A DNA stretch of 64,000 bases from Apostichopus japonicus (Eukaryota > Echinodermata > Holothuroidea > Aspidochirotida > Stichopodidae). Below are positions 11,401 to 24,400 of this stretch, piece after piece. Below the pieces are notes generated by a model. The model saw only the letters and a list, made by a program, of their open reading frames with translations, did no database searches and was not told the origin of the DNA. The DNA is taken from contig NC_092576.1 of the NCBI RefSeq assembly GCF_037975245.1, forward strand, positions 20,523,611 to 20,587,610, read 5' to 3'. Every line of letters starts with the position of its first letter. Position 1 is the first letter of the stretch. The position numbers were made by a program, and so were the translations under genes.

Positions 11401-12966
11401 AGCAACACGACCAATGTCGAAGTATGTTGGTGATACACACGTCGCTCTATTTGTAGACAGTGGCTGGGCCAACACCCGTGGAGAATTCCCAAACTGACAA
11501 AATACAGCCGAACCCAGGAAAATATCTGGTCCAAAAATCATTACCCTGGTTCCACCTAACATCGTACCAGACCTTGGGAAAACGCTCACAGAAGCTGCAA
11601 AAAAAATTAAGCTCACTGAAATCATTGGATAATTCATGTTAATTACTTTGCCGAAGAAACATCAAACAATGTCCTAACCATTGCAAGTGGCGGTATGTAT
11701 TAGTTTTCACGAATCTCCGTATTCGGTTTATGCCGTTATCCTCGATATATTAGATCCATAATAGTACAAGCTATGCGTCAGTATTGTCCTTTAATGATCA
11801 CATAATAAAAGAGCTGTTATTCAGAGATGCAATGGTCATTGACAGTAGACCTCCTAAAGGATGAAACAAATATATGCCCCCCCCCCACATCAGCCCCCTC
11901 CCCCACACACATAGACATACACACATCTCCCATTTATCATCATCCAATAATACGGAGTCTAAAGGTGGGTTAAACAAGTTACGTCCACTACAACAATTTA
12001 GTGGATCTCAACATCAATTCAGTTCTTCAGATTAACGTCTGATTTTGAGAGGTTACATTGTAAGAATAATACACTCCGTGGTGTTCATTCCCAATATGCT
12101 GTTACCTTTAAATATGAGACAAAGCGTTATATGCTTCTCGCTCTGTATTGCATTGCACGTTGTAAGTTTGATTCACTGTGTTAGGCTGCTTTCTACACTT
12201 CTTATTCTATCATTCCCTTTGTTAGGCTGCGTATCATTATCTTTACTGTATACTTTATTCCAATAATGACCAGGGAACCGCCATCTATAGGCCTATGGTA
12301 CTATATTTCAGTAATAACCAGGGAGCTGCCATCCATATGGTAGTTCTGTGGGATCAGCCAATGTGCTAGGCCACCCATCGCTCTCGTTCTTCTGTCTCGT
12401 AGGTATAAGACAAAAATAAGACACGATTCCTACTTGTTATTGTTACGTAAAACGATTCACTTAGCTACAATCTGTCTATCACACTTCTTACAGTAGGTTT
12501 ACATGGAAAGTGCGTCAGTGTGCCAGACCAGACAACCCAAGATGATCCTTACTCTATACAGTAATTGTTTACGTTTGCTGCCCATCACATTTGTTTACTG
12601 GATATAGTTACTTTGAACCAGTGTGCAATGTTGTTCATCCTGCTCCAGTAGGTATATTAAACATTGTATTTTGATACCCGCCACTTTCCTCTTATTATAA
12701 TTATCAGTCAGGGATGTCCAGGTTGTCCAGTACCTACCTAACCAATCGCTGACATGAAACTACTACTTACCATTACCAGTGCATAGACTCAAATAATCGG
12801 GACAGCAGTCATCAAACGTCGTGAAGCAGGCCTCGTCACAGAAACAACCGCCAGTGAAGCAGTCATCGTTCCTGCCTGGACAGCAGCCGATGTTTAGGCA
12901 TGTCTGACTTGAAACCCTCAAAGGTACCAACCATATACACAACAAATACAGCACCCAAACTGTCAT
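2266..12966 (-). CDS. SUSD2-like modular extracellular protein, seven exons, 3' part missing
   Basis: Seven minus-strand exons join with matching splice phases: 12966-12771, 11594-11352, 7399-7102, 6506-6228, 4340-4093, 2858-2721 and 2436-2266. They total 1573 nt, about 524 residues, and are open throughout. Domain order is signal peptide, somatomedin-B, IPT/TIG, an uncharacterised middle segment, AMOP, then the start of a VWD domain. In known SUSD2 proteins, SMB, AMOP, VWD and sushi domains precede one transmembrane helix, and the protein sits at the cell surface in adhesion. From that I infer a surface or secreted glycoprotein. The rest of the VWD, any sushi domain and any membrane helix were not found between 1 and 2265. 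They may lie outside the window, or the locus may be truncated. The introns contain a 30-bp minisatellite and a hAT-like element. Family assignment is fairly sure; orthology to vertebrate SUSD2 is not established. Confidence 0.72.
2721..2858 (-). CDS. SUSD2-like exon 6: start of VWD domain
   Basis: The exon is 138 nt, phase 1 to phase 1. The acceptor is gtttttcag, the donor G|gtaagt. The peptide carries the VWD opening GDPHFRSLDGLDFTYNGRGE, with the GDPH motif and the FNG-like YNGRGEF seen in SUSD2 and mucin VWD modules. GDPH is also the autocleavage motif in some VWD proteins. Whether cleavage occurs here is unknown. Confidence 0.8.
4093..4340 (-). CDS. SUSD2-like exon 5: second part of AMOP domain
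   Basis: The exon is 248 nt, entering in phase 2 and leaving in phase 1. The peptide includes GGGQECCYDEAGNIL, matching the conserved AMOP end in which a QCCYD-like motif follows the CPC block, and later FHCCYLSNVPFC and SQSCEGY. Joined to the next exon it reads RPRLVWAGGDPHF, the usual link from AMOP into VWD. The acceptor is gctttcag, the donor gtaaat. Confidence 0.78.
4570..5980. repeat. 30-bp minisatellite inside a SUSD2-like intron
   Basis: About 47 copies of a 30-bp unit, consensus ACATGACAGTCAGTGTGTGT plus TATAGGACTG. Variant units carry TATAGATCTAAAACGACAGT or CAGTTTGTGT. Because the unit is a multiple of three and lacks stops in some frames, long open frames run on both strands (10-residue repeats such as HTDCHVSPIT on the minus strand). 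An extra GT pair in GTGTGTGTT near 5178 shifts the plus frame. The array lies wholly between exons 4 and 5 of the SUSD2-like gene, so it is most simply intronic. Each unit holds a GACTG-ACATGA-CAGTC hairpin. Confidence 0.92.
6228..6506 (-). CDS. SUSD2-like exon 4: first part of AMOP domain
   Basis: The exon is 279 nt, phase 2 to phase 2. The acceptor is ttctcacttcag, the donor AG|gtaaga. The peptide contains the AMOP signature: an initial C (DYCGPW), then CPCTLRAARIDSCRFSPD, a C before NINN, and further cysteines in NCYRKV and VHCVRA. AMOP is an extracellular domain found next to VWD in MUC4, SUSD2 and related proteins. It is the most diagnostic exon of the gene. Confidence 0.8.
7102..7399 (-). 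CDS. SUSD2-like exon 3: middle segment before AMOP
   Basis: The exon is 298 nt, entering in phase 1 and leaving in phase 2. A second possible acceptor lies 6 bp inside (end 7393) and would keep the frame. The peptide is rich in beta-strand-like segments (QIMWNSN, VDIELWNY, VHVIAQAV) and fits the poorly characterised stretch between the N-terminal modules and AMOP in SUSD2-like proteins. To stay in frame with the next exon the donor must be AG|gcaagt, a GC donor with an otherwise ideal consensus. No GT donor gives the right phase before the in-frame stop. Confidence 0.68.
8291..8941. mobile_element. Nonautonomous hAT-like element with exact 8-bp TSD
   Basis: The ends are CAAGGGCGGCGGAACC and GCTTCTGCCGCCCTTG, imperfect inverted repeats (14 of 16). 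They are flanked by the identical 8-mer TTTCCCAA at 8283-8290 and 8942-8949. An 8-bp target duplication is typical of hAT transposons. No transposase frame is present. Inside, ending at about 8560, is an inverted copy of another family in the window, with a terminal CCTGGCTACGCCCCTG. It lies in the 3.95-kb intron of the SUSD2-like gene. Confidence 0.8.
9225..9256 (-). promoter_or_regulatory. Three nuclear-receptor half-sites at 10-bp spacing (two overlapping DR4)
   Basis: TGACCT occurs at 9228, 9238 and 9248, so the minus strand reads AGGTCA-n4-AGGTCA-n4-AGGTCA. Each adjacent pair is a perfect DR4. It is probably part of an interspersed repeat (compare 50090, 55385 and 57750). Function is not shown. 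Confidence 0.4.
10462..10560 (+). repeat. Dispersed repeat, copy 1
   Basis: The segment GGGTCACTGATCATCAAACG through AGCAGTCTTTTCGAATTCCA recurs in diverged form at about 13110-13190. Both copies lie at the edges of the SUSD2-like 5' region. Confidence 0.6.
11352..11594 (-). CDS. SUSD2-like exon 2: IPT/TIG domain
   Basis: The exon is 243 nt, entering and leaving in phase 1. The acceptor is a pyrimidine tract ending tttgcag; the donor is gtaagt. The peptide has the IPT/TIG signature: a Pro-Gly-rich opening (VFPRSGTMLGGT, then VMIFG), two cysteines (in FCQFG and ATCVSP), and an ending with the pattern ALTVIVGDNE. Such immunoglobulin-like folds occur N-terminal to AMOP-VWD modules in invertebrate mucin-like and SUSD2-like proteins. 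Confidence 0.72.
12771..12966 (-). CDS. SUSD2-like exon 1: signal peptide and somatomedin-B domain
   Basis: The start is taken at 12966 because that Met opens a classic signal peptide: a hydrophobic run at residues 3-16 ending near VSSQ. The open frame extends upstream, but without a signal-like sequence. The mature part has a dense cysteine pattern (C23, C28, C29, C36, C41, C43, C47, C54, C55, C62) including DDCCPDY, the hallmark of somatomedin-B domains. The exon ends in phase 1 at a consensus donor (G|gtaagt). A possible 5'UTR acceptor (tacag) lies about 8 bases upstream of the ATG, so a non-coding exon further upstream is likely. Confidence 0.75.
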
Positions 12967-13109
12967 CTTAAACCTGTATGTAATACGATAAAGGAAGGAC
13001 AAGGACTCATTTTGTCGAGAGAAAGACAAGAACTCTATAGAGTTTCGTAGAATATGTACTATAGCTTTAAGAAAAACAAAACTCAAGTTAGTTAAAGGTT
13101 TTCAATATT

Positions 13110-13190
13110 TTGGGTCACTGATGAGCAACACATGAAGCAGTCCTTTCGAATTCCATTCGTTAGAGAACACTACAAAGGTTTGCTTATGAG
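13110..13190 (+). repeat. Dispersed repeat, copy 2
   Basis: Matches the copy at 10462 over about 80 bp, including TTCGAATTCCATTC and AGAGAACA. It directly precedes the ATATCAGCA tandem tract. Confidence 0.6.
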
Positions 13191-13311
13191 CAATATCAGC
13201 AATATCAGCAATATCACAATATCAGCAATAACAGCAATATCAGCAATATCAGAAATATCAGCAATATCAGAAATATCAGCAATATCAGCATATCAGCAAT
13301 AACAGCAGTTG
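13187..13311. repeat. 9-bp tandem repeat (ATATCAGCA)
   Basis: About 13 copies of ATATCAGCA with small variants (ATATCAGAA, ATAACAGCA). Confidence 0.9.
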
Positions 13312-13440
13312 AACGAAGAAATATAATCAATTTCAAAGGACATAACTTTCAATGGTGACAGCGGATATTTTTCAAATGCTCTTTATCTCAAGATCTGTCT
13401 GAAAAGTTTTGAAATTATAACTTTTCAAAAGAAAATATTC

Positions 13441-16400
13441 ATAGAGAAGGTATAATGCAAAGTGCATTCATGCATACAGAACTAATCTAGAAATCACTTT
13501 TCAAAGAGAAGGTGTTATTCAAAGTACATTCATGCATACATAACTAATCTAGAAATCACTTATCAGAGAGAAGGTGTTATTCAAAGTACATTCATGCATA
13601 CAAAACTAATCTAGAAATCACTTATCAAAGAGAAGGTGTAATTCAAAGTACATTCATGCATACAGAACTAATCTAGAAATCACTTATAAAAGAGAAGGTG
13701 AAATTCAAAATACATTCATGCATACAAAACTAATCTAGAAATCACTTATCAAAGAGAAGGTGTTATTCAAAGTACATTCATGCATACAAACTAATCTAGA
13801 AATCACTTATCAAAGAGAAGGTGCAATTCAAAGTACATTCATGCATACAGAACTAATCTAGAAATCACTTATAAAAGAGAAGGTGAAATTCAAAATACAT
13901 TCATGCATACAAAACTAATCTACAAATCACCTATCAAAGAGAAGGTGTAATACAAAGTACATTCATGCATACAAAACTAATCTAGAAATCACTTATCAAA
14001 GAGAAGGTGTTATTCAAAGTACATTCATGCATACAGAACTAATCTAGCAATCACTTATCAAAGAGAAGGTGTTATTCAAAGTACATTCATGCATACAAAA
14101 CTAATCTAGAAATCACTTATCAAAAAGAAGGTGTGATTCAAAGTACATTCATGAATACAGAACTAATCTAGAAATCACTTTTCAAAGAGAAGGTGTTATT
14201 CAAAGTACATTCATGCATACAGAACTAATCTAGAAATCACTTTTCAAAGAGAAGGTGTAATTCAAAGTACATTCATGCATACATAACTAATCTAGAAATC
14301 ACTTATCAAAGAGAAGGTGTAATTCAAAATACATTCATGCATACAAAACTTATCTAGAAATCACTTATCAAAAAGAAGGTGTAATTCAAAGTACATTCAT
14401 GAATACAGAACTAATCTAGAAATCACTTATCAAAGAGAAGGTGTTATTCAAAGTACATTCATGCATACAGAACTAATCTAGAAATCACTTATCAGAGAGA
14501 AGGTGTTATTCAAAGTACATTCATGCATATAGGAGAAGGTGTAATTCAAAATACATTCATGCATACAAAACTTATCTAGAAATCACTTATCAAAAAGAAG
14601 GTGTAATTCAAAGTACATTCTTGCATACAGAACTTATCTAAAAATAACTTATCAAAGAGAAGGTGTAATACAAAGTACATTCATGAATACAGAACTAATC
14701 TAGAAATCACTTATCAAAGAGAAGGTGTTATTCAAAGTACATTCATGCATACAAAACTAATCTAGAAATCACTTATCAAAGAGAAGGTGTTATTCAAAGT
14801 ACATTCATGCATACAGAACTAATCTAGAAATCACTTATCAAAGAGAAGGTGTAATTCAAAATACATTCATGCATACAAAACTAATCTAGAAATCACTTAT
14901 CAAAGAGAAGGTGTTATTCAAAGTACATTCATGCATACAGAACTAATCTAGAAATCACTTATCAAAGAGAAGGTGCAATTCAAAGTACATTCATGCATAC
15001 AGAACTAATCTAGAAATCACTTATCAAAGAGAAGGTGTAATTCATAGTACATTCATGCATACAGAACTAATCTAGAAATCACTTATCAAAGAGAAGGTGT
15101 AATTCAAAATACATTCATGCATACAGAACTAATCTAGAAATCACTTATCAAAGAGAAGGTGTTATTCAAAGTACATTCATGCATACAGAACTAATCTAGA
15201 AATCACTTATCAAAGAGAAGGTGTTATTCAAAGTACATTCATGCATACAGAACTAATCTAGAAATCACTTATCAAAGAGAAGGTGTTATTCAAAGTACAT
15301 TCATGCATACAGAACTCTTCTTAAAATCACTTATCAAAGAGAAGGTGTAATTCAAGTACATCCATGCATACAGAACTAATCTAGAAATCACTTATAAAAG
15401 AGAAGGTGTAATTCAAAATACATTCATGCATACAAAACTTATCTAGAAATCACTTATCAAAAAGAAGGTGTAATTCAAAGTACATTCATGAATACAGAAC
15501 TAATCTAGAAATCACTTTTCAAAGAGAAGGTGTTATTCAAAGTACATTCATGCATACAGAACTAATCTAGAAATCACTTTTCAAAGAGCAGGTGTAATTA
15601 AAAGTACATTGATGCATACAGAACTAATCTAGAAATCACTTTTCAAAGAGAAGGTGTTATTCAAAGTACATTCATGCATACAGAACTAATCTAGAAATCA
15701 CTTATCAAAGAGAAGGTGTAATTCAAAGTACATTCATGCATACAGAACTAATCTAGAAATCACTTATCAAAGAGAAGGTGTAATTCAAAGTACATTCATG
15801 CATACAGAACTAATCTAGAAATCACTTTTCAAAGAGCAGGTGTAATTAAAAGTACATTGATGCATACAGAACTAATCTAGAAATCACTTTTCAAAGAGAA
15901 GGTGTTATTCAAAGTACATTCATGCATACAGAACTAATCTAGAAATCACTTATCAAAGAGAAGGTGTTATTCAAAGTACATTCATGCATACAGAACTAAT
16001 CTAGAAATCACTTATCAAAGAGAAGGTGTAATTCAAAATACATTCATGCATACAAAACTTATCTAGAAATCACTTATCAAAAAGAAGGTGTAATTCAAAG
16101 TACATTCTTGCATACAGAACTTATCTAAAAATAACTTATCAAAGAGAAGGTGTAATACAAAGTACATTCATGCATACAGAACTAATCTAGAAATCACTTA
16201 TCAAAGAGAAGGTGTTATTCAAAGTACATTCATGCATACAAAACTAATCTAGAAATCACTTATCAAAGAGAAGGTGTTATTCAAAGTACATTCATGCATA
16301 CAGAACTAATCTAGAAATCACTTATCAAAGAGAAGGTGTAATTCAAAATACATTCATGCATACAAAACTAATCTAGAAATCACTTATCAAAGAGAAGGTG

Positions 16401-18530
16401 TTATTCAAAGTACATTCATGCATACAGAACTAATCTAGAAATCACTTATCAAAGAGAAGGTGCAATTCAAAGTACATTCATGCATACAGAACTAATCTAG
16501 AAATCACTTATCAAAGAGAAGGTGTAATTCAAAGTACATTCATGCATACAGAACTAATCTAGAAATCACTTATCAAAGAGAAGGTGTAATTCAAAATACA
16601 TTCATGCATACAGAACTAATCTAGAAATCACTTATCAAAGAGAAGGTGTTATTCAAAGTACATTCATGCATACAGAACTAACCTAGAAATCACTTATCAA
16701 AGAGAAGGTGTAATACAAAGTACATTCATGCATACAGAACTAATCTAGAAATCACTTATCAAAGAGAAGGTGTTATTCAAAGTACATTCATGCATACAAA
16801 ACTAATCTAGAAATCACTTATCAAAGAGAAGGTGTTATTCAAAGTACATTCATGCATACAGAACTAATCTAGAAATCACTTATCAAAGAGAAGGTGTAAT
16901 TCAAAATACATTCATGCATACAAAACTAATCTAGAAATCACTTATCAAAGAGAAGGTGTTATTCAAAGTACATTCATGCATACAGAACTAATCTAGAAAT
17001 CACTTATCAAAGAGAAGGTGCAATTCAAAGTACATTCATGCATACAGAACTAATCTAGAAATCACTTATCAAAGAGAAGGTGTAATTCAAAGTACATTCA
17101 TGCATACAGAACTAATCTAGAAATCACTTATCAAAGAGAAGGTGTAATTCAAAATACATTCATGCATACAGAACTAATCTAGAAATCACTTATCAAAGAG
17201 AAGGTGTTATTCAAAGTACATTCATGCATACAGAACTAATCTAGAAATCACTTATCAAAGAGAAGGTGTTATTCAAAGTACATTCATGCATACAGAACTA
17301 ATCTAGAAATCACTTATCAAAGAGAAGGTGTTATTCAAAGTACATTCATGCATACAGAACTCTTCTTAAAATCACTTATCAAAGAGAAGATGTAATTCAA
17401 GTACATCCATGCATACAGAACTAATCTAGAAATCACTTATAAAAGAGAAGGTGTAATTCAAAATACATTCATGCATACAAAACTTATCTAGAAATCACTT
17501 ATCAAAAAGAAGGTGTAATTCAAAGTACATTCATGAATACAGAACTAATCTAGAAATCACTTTTCAAAGAGAAGGTGTTATTCAAAGTACATTCATGCAT
17601 ACAGAACTAATCTAGAAATCACTTTTCAAAGAGCAGGTGTAATTAAAAGTACATTCATGCATACAGAACTAATCTAGAAATCACTTTTCAAAGAGAAGGT
17701 GTTATTCAAAGTACATTCATGCATACAGAACTAATCTACAAATCACTTATCAAAGAGAAGGTGTAATTCAAAGTACATTCATGCATACAGAACTTATCTA
17801 GAAATCACTTATCAAAGAGAAGGTGTAATTCAAAGTACATTCATGCATACAGAACTAATCTAGAAATCACTTTTCAAAGAGCAGGTGTAATTAAAAGTAC
17901 ATTGATGCATACAGAACTAATCTAGAAATCACTTTTCAAAGAGAAGGTGTTATTCAAAGTACATTCATGCATACAGAACTAATCTAGAAATCACTTATCA
18001 AAGAGAAGGTGTTATTCAAAGTACATTCATGCATACAGAACTAATCTAGAAATCACTTATCAAAGAGAAGGTGTAATTCAAAGTACATTGATGCATACAG
18101 AACTAATCTAGAAATCACTTATCAAAGAGAAGGTGTAATTCAAAGTACATTCATGCATACAGAACTAATCTAGAAATCACTTATCAAAGAGAAGGTGTAA
18201 TTAAAAGTACATTGATGCATACAGAACTAATCTAGAAATCACTTATCAAAGAGAAGGTGTAATTCAAAGTACATTCATGCATACAGAACTAATCTAGAAA
18301 TCACTTATCAAAGAGAAGGTGTAATTCAAAGTACATTCATGCATACAGAACTAATCTAGAAATCACTTATCAAAGAGAAGGTGTAATTCAAAGTACATTC
18401 ATGCATACAGAACTAATCTAGAAATCACTTATCAAAGAGAAGGTGTAATTCAAAGTACATTCATGCATACAGAACTAATCTAAAAATCCCTTATCAAAGA
18501 GAAGGTGTACTTCAAAGTATTTCAAACATT
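13441..18530. repeat. 62-bp satellite array, about 82 copies, with higher-order structure
   Basis: The unit contains AAATCACTTATCAAAGAGAA, GGTGTTATTCAAAGTACATT and CATGCATACAGAACTAATCT followed by AG. Unit spacing is 62 bp. Variants (GTGTAATTC or GTGTTATTC, AAATACATT, CAAAACTTATC, TCTTCTTAAAATC) recur in the same order at offsets of 1487, 2045 and 558 bp. These equal 24, 33 and 9 units, the first two less one base, and show block duplications. The right end decays at about 18480-18530. No long open frame exists through it. Confidence 0.95.
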
Positions 18531-20034
18531 TTTTAGGAGAAACGTGTTACTGTATTTTGCTTTGCAAACAAACACACAGAATGTATTCTCGCAAAGATAT
18601 GATTCCTCCAGGAAAAATTTCTATCATATTATTAAAAGTTAAGCTATTTCGCAGTTGTTATTTGTGTTTATTGTTTTACCCCATCCTTCCACCACTTTAG
18701 TAAGGAGTTGAAGCAGACTACTTATAATTTATTTGTGACAACAACGTTGATCAATTTAAGCGATGTTAAACGTTATATACAAGGCAGAGTATGCCCTTGA
18801 TAACGTTTTTCGATCAATACAGATGGCTTTTACGTAAACTTTAACGATTTTGAAACAAAAGATATATCTACCGAACTTTACATTGTATTTTGGAACTCTG
18901 CACGCAATCCCAACTAGCTGAAAAATTGTAATCGTGTATTGTTGGTCGATCTAAGCAAAGAAAATTATGTAAACATGTAACAAATTTCCTAAAATATCTA
19001 AGATTGTTTACACTTGTCTGGCTAAACATATCTGTACTTCCCTGTCACTTTAAGCAAATCGGAAAATCTTACTACCGTGAATGAAGTGGATTGGAGAGCG
19101 ATCTATCGACTGCCTTACAGGGCGGTGCGCAATTTCAAAAAAGATTACTTTCAAGTTTACGGCCCTTTGAACTCTCATTTATACCACTTCTGTGATTGGG
19201 CTCATATATTAGATAAGGAATGGATATGATTTTTCTACTTCTGATAATTTCTTTGGTCAATTCATGGAAATCTGCCATCGTGTTAACTCTACTATTCTCT
19301 AAACCAAGTACTATATCATCAACTGCAGGGAGAGTATCCCACACGCCTGTTCCTTCTATTATAAATCACATTTCCAGTTAGATGTTGAATATTATATTAG
19401 CAAGAAAAATGGTATGTGTACATTATTTAATGATTTTTTATGTAATTCCTTATATTCTATCATTGTAAAACATGTTGTATTACTTGATGAGAAATCTTAT
19501 TATTACTACTACTATAGATTACAATATTTCAGATTTTTTAAGTAAACTAAAAAGTACTTACTGTTTTCACCGGTAAAGTAAGATATGTACACTTACGTTA
19601 TACAGTATCGTTCTCTGTTCAGTATATCTATAAGCTACGCATACAACATTCCTACTGATAGTACCTCGCTAATACCCTGCAGTAATAGAATAACACCCTC
19701 GATAAGAGTTATATGGTTCAATGGTTACAATCGAGTTTACTAAATTATAACAGCTTTGCTGACAATAGGTCAACCAATGCACTACAAATATGTTTACCAC
19801 CGATGGAAGCGCCTTCTCTTTGTTATATATGTGTGTAGGCTTTCGAGATTAAAAGCAAGCCTAAAGGAACTTGACCTCATTTGGTATAGGAACGTAATAG
19901 TTAAAAGATATTTACTTCCATGGCTTGTTTTCTTGTTTTTAGTGTTACCGAATTAACCTAATTATTTCATTAAGGTAAAAAAAGTGGTATACTGCTCAGC
20001 GCGGTAGCTGTTTAACACGGTTCTGTATGTGCAT
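18531..20034. other. Unannotated AT-rich stretch
   Basis: A minus-strand open frame at 19135-19344 has ordinary-looking composition, but no domain, recognised family or joined exon. Nothing else was seen. Confidence 0.35.
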
Positions 20035-20096
20035 TATATACATGCGAATTCGTCCTGATATATATATATATATACACATATATACACATATATATA

Positions 20097-20220
20097 AATG
20101 AAAATCGTAATGAGTTGGAAAATCAAGAACAGTGAAAAAACTTTCAGCCTCCACCGGGATTCGAACCACGGGCCTCCCGCTCTGTACGCGGACACCCTAA
20201 CCACTAGGCTATGGACGCTG
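20097..20220 (-). mobile_element. tRNA-derived SINE with TA-rich tail
   Basis: Read on the minus strand, the head is tRNA-like: an A-box-like TAGCCTAGTGG, an anticodon-arm-like CCGC/GCGG stem, and a B-box GGTTCGAATCC, over about 74 nt. A unique body (CACTGTTCTTGATTTTCCAA and on) and a (TA)n tail follow. The 5' and 3' acceptor halves pair imperfectly and the T-stem is mismatched, so it is a SINE head rather than a working tRNA. The same body occurs at 20471, 22534 and 22701. Confidence 0.8.
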
Positions 20221-20463
20221 ATTGCATGTCCAGAGGTCCGAAACCGGTAAGGAAGATCGTAATTCCACTGTAGGCGTTTGTCACCTATATCGAACAATAC
20301 TAGTTCTGTTTTTGGTGACATATTTTGCCTTACTCTAGAGATCAAACATGATGCTATCCAACTCGAAAATCATTTGTGATTCCTAAAGCCGGATCTCGAA
20401 AGAGATACTTTGAACAGACTTTATGTTAATGCAATGGAGGTAAACGACAAAGGCAAATGAATA

Positions 20464-22517
<2,054 letters not shown>

Positions 22518-22530
22518 TATATACATATAT

Positions 22531-22611
22531 ATATATAAATGAAAATCGTAATGAATTGGAAAATCAAGAACAGAGAAAAAACTTCCAGCCTCCACCGGGA
22601 TTCGAACCCGG

Positions 22612-22645
<34 letters not shown>

Positions 22646-22669
22646 CCCTCCACCGGGATTCGAACCAGG

Positions 22670-22703
<34 letters not shown>

Positions 22704-22784
22704 CCGGGTTCGAATCCCGGTGGAGGCTGGAAGTTTTTTCTCTGTTCTTGATTTTCCAATTCATTACGATTTTCATTTATATAT
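22531..22784. repeat. Perfect inverted pair of truncated SINEs around TA tracts
   Basis: The left arm (22531-22614, minus-strand SINE) and right arm (22701-22784, plus-strand SINE) are reverse complements over about 84 bp with no difference seen. Between them lie two TA tracts and a 33-bp SINE fragment (22641-22673). Each SINE stops just past the B-box, at GGCC next to TA. The whole could form a long hairpin. Confidence 0.85.
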
Positions 22785-22879
22785 ATATATATATATTTAT
22801 AAGTTGAATTATATATATATGGATTATATATATATATAAACTTGGATGGAAATATAACATTGGCAGTACGGTGTATAAT

Positions 22880-24140
22880 TTATATATAAAGTGAATACTC
22901 CTAATTGTAAATTTGATTACTCTTCTGGTACTTATTGGCATAGAGTTATTAAAGAAAGTAAAAATAAGTTTTGGAAAGGTGTTTTTCCAGCCTGGAAGGA
23001 TTTCACCAATTTGCTCAAGCCCCAAAATATTCTTTTATTTTTATTTTATTTCAACTTTATTTTAAGAGGGTAGCTCGTTTAGCAATAGCTAATCTTTCAC
23101 GAGGCCCTCTGATAAGACATATAATAATTTAAATGTATGAACATTTAAGAATTCATGATTTTTTTAAGTTCCAGTATTTTGCACAACGAAAAATATTAAG
23201 GTGGGTAATATATGCATTTTGTATAAAGATTGGCAAAGACATGGTATGTTATATGTTAACGATCTGATAAACTCTAAGGGTGAGTTCTTATCTGCTGATG
23301 AGATTTATACAAAATATGATGTGAGAACAAATTTTCTTCACGTGCATGGTATTAAAAAAGCAATAGAGAAATCCTTTTCTGGTCTATGAGGCCAGATAAA
23401 TAATTCTCTTGCACTCCCATTTCAAGGCTTTCATATTAAAAATGTTTTTATGGATCCAAAAAAGGTTTTATAATATTTTATTAACAAATAATAAGGTCCA
23501 ATATAAATGATTTCACAAATGGAACATGCTCTTGTCCCCAATTTTGTCTGAAGTAGATTGGTATAAGGTGTGCTCATACATATGGAAATGTACTTCTGAG
23601 GTGAAGCTCCGTTGGTTCCAATTTCGTCTTCTTAACAGAATTTTAGGGACAAATACTCTCATGGTTAAAATTGGCAAAACCATTGATCCATTGTGCACTT
23701 TTTGTGGGGTGGCAGATGAGAGTTGAATTCATTAATTTTGGGAATGCAGCTTCACTCAGAAAGTATGGAGGGATTTTCAAATCTGGGTTCAAATTAAATT
23801 GAAAATCAATATTGTAGTTAGTAAACAGCTTGTTCTGTTTGGAAATTATTTGTACAAAGACTATGTGTTTAATAACATCCTTCTGGTTCTGAAATTTTGT
23901 GTTTACAAAAGTAAGGTTAAAAATGAGGGACCTTCCTTTTACTATGGTAAAGTTGATTTAAAGAATTTTTATTTAAAAGAAAAGTTTATGTATCAAACTA
24001 GTTGTAAGCAAAATGCTTTTGATATCAGATGGCATAAGTGGAAATCTTTATTTGAAGTTTAATGATTTATTTTTTTGTTGTCATTAATATTGACTATTGT
24101 TTGGACTCTTGTTGGAATGATAATAAAAAAAAATTAAAAG
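22880..24140 (+). pseudogene. Decayed LINE ORF2 C-terminal fragment
   Basis: Several broken frames together resemble the region after the reverse transcriptase domain of L1-like non-LTR retrotransposons. They read FWKGVFPAWKDF (about 22970), DWQRHGMLYVNDLINSKGEF (about 23220), LRWFQFRLLNRILGTNTL (about 23610) and the zinc-knuckle-like start LCTFCGVADES, followed by FWEC (about 23740). Stops and frameshifts separate the pieces; for example TGA and TAA fall just after ADES. The end carries an A-rich tract (about 24125-24138). The element is dead, and no endonuclease or RT core is present. Confidence 0.7.
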
Positions 24141-24144
24141 AGGG

Positions 24145-24400
24145 AGGGACAAAGCTTGTAGGCACGAAGCGCGAAGCGCAAAAGAAAATTTCGGCCGTGA
24201 AATGCCTCCTTGATTGCTGGAAATGGCACTTCCCGGGCCTTGTAAGTTGCATCTAAGCATTTTCTATTTTGAAATTACTAGCGATATCATAAAAAATACA
24301 AAAAATATGCTAAGAAAAAACTATGCCACCAAATATTGGGGGGATAGATACTATATCCCTCACCCCGCCCCCCCCCCCCATGATCACCGCCCATGTATGT
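24145..24400 (+). mobile_element. hAT-like MITE fragment (family B)
   Basis: Shares GGGACAAAGCTTGTAGGCA, AATGCCTCC, TTGCATCTAAGCATTTTCTA and TTACTAGCGATATCATAAAA with copies at 21840, 27060, 56907 and 61906. It ends in a C-rich run and ATGATCACCGCCCATG. No clear left end was found. Confidence 0.6.

Noticed and set aside
13441-18530. CRISPR-like array
   Set aside because: Units are contiguous 62-bp tandem copies without unique spacers, in animal DNA.
19135-19344. Minus-strand frame with normal-looking residue composition, possibly an isolated exon
   Set aside because: No recognised family, no phase-compatible partner exon, and only weak splice signals.
20146-20220. Minus-strand tRNA gene
   Set aside because: The A- and B-boxes are present, but the T-stem and acceptor stem mismatch, the apparent anticodon is unusual, and a repeated body and TA tail follow. 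It is a SINE head.
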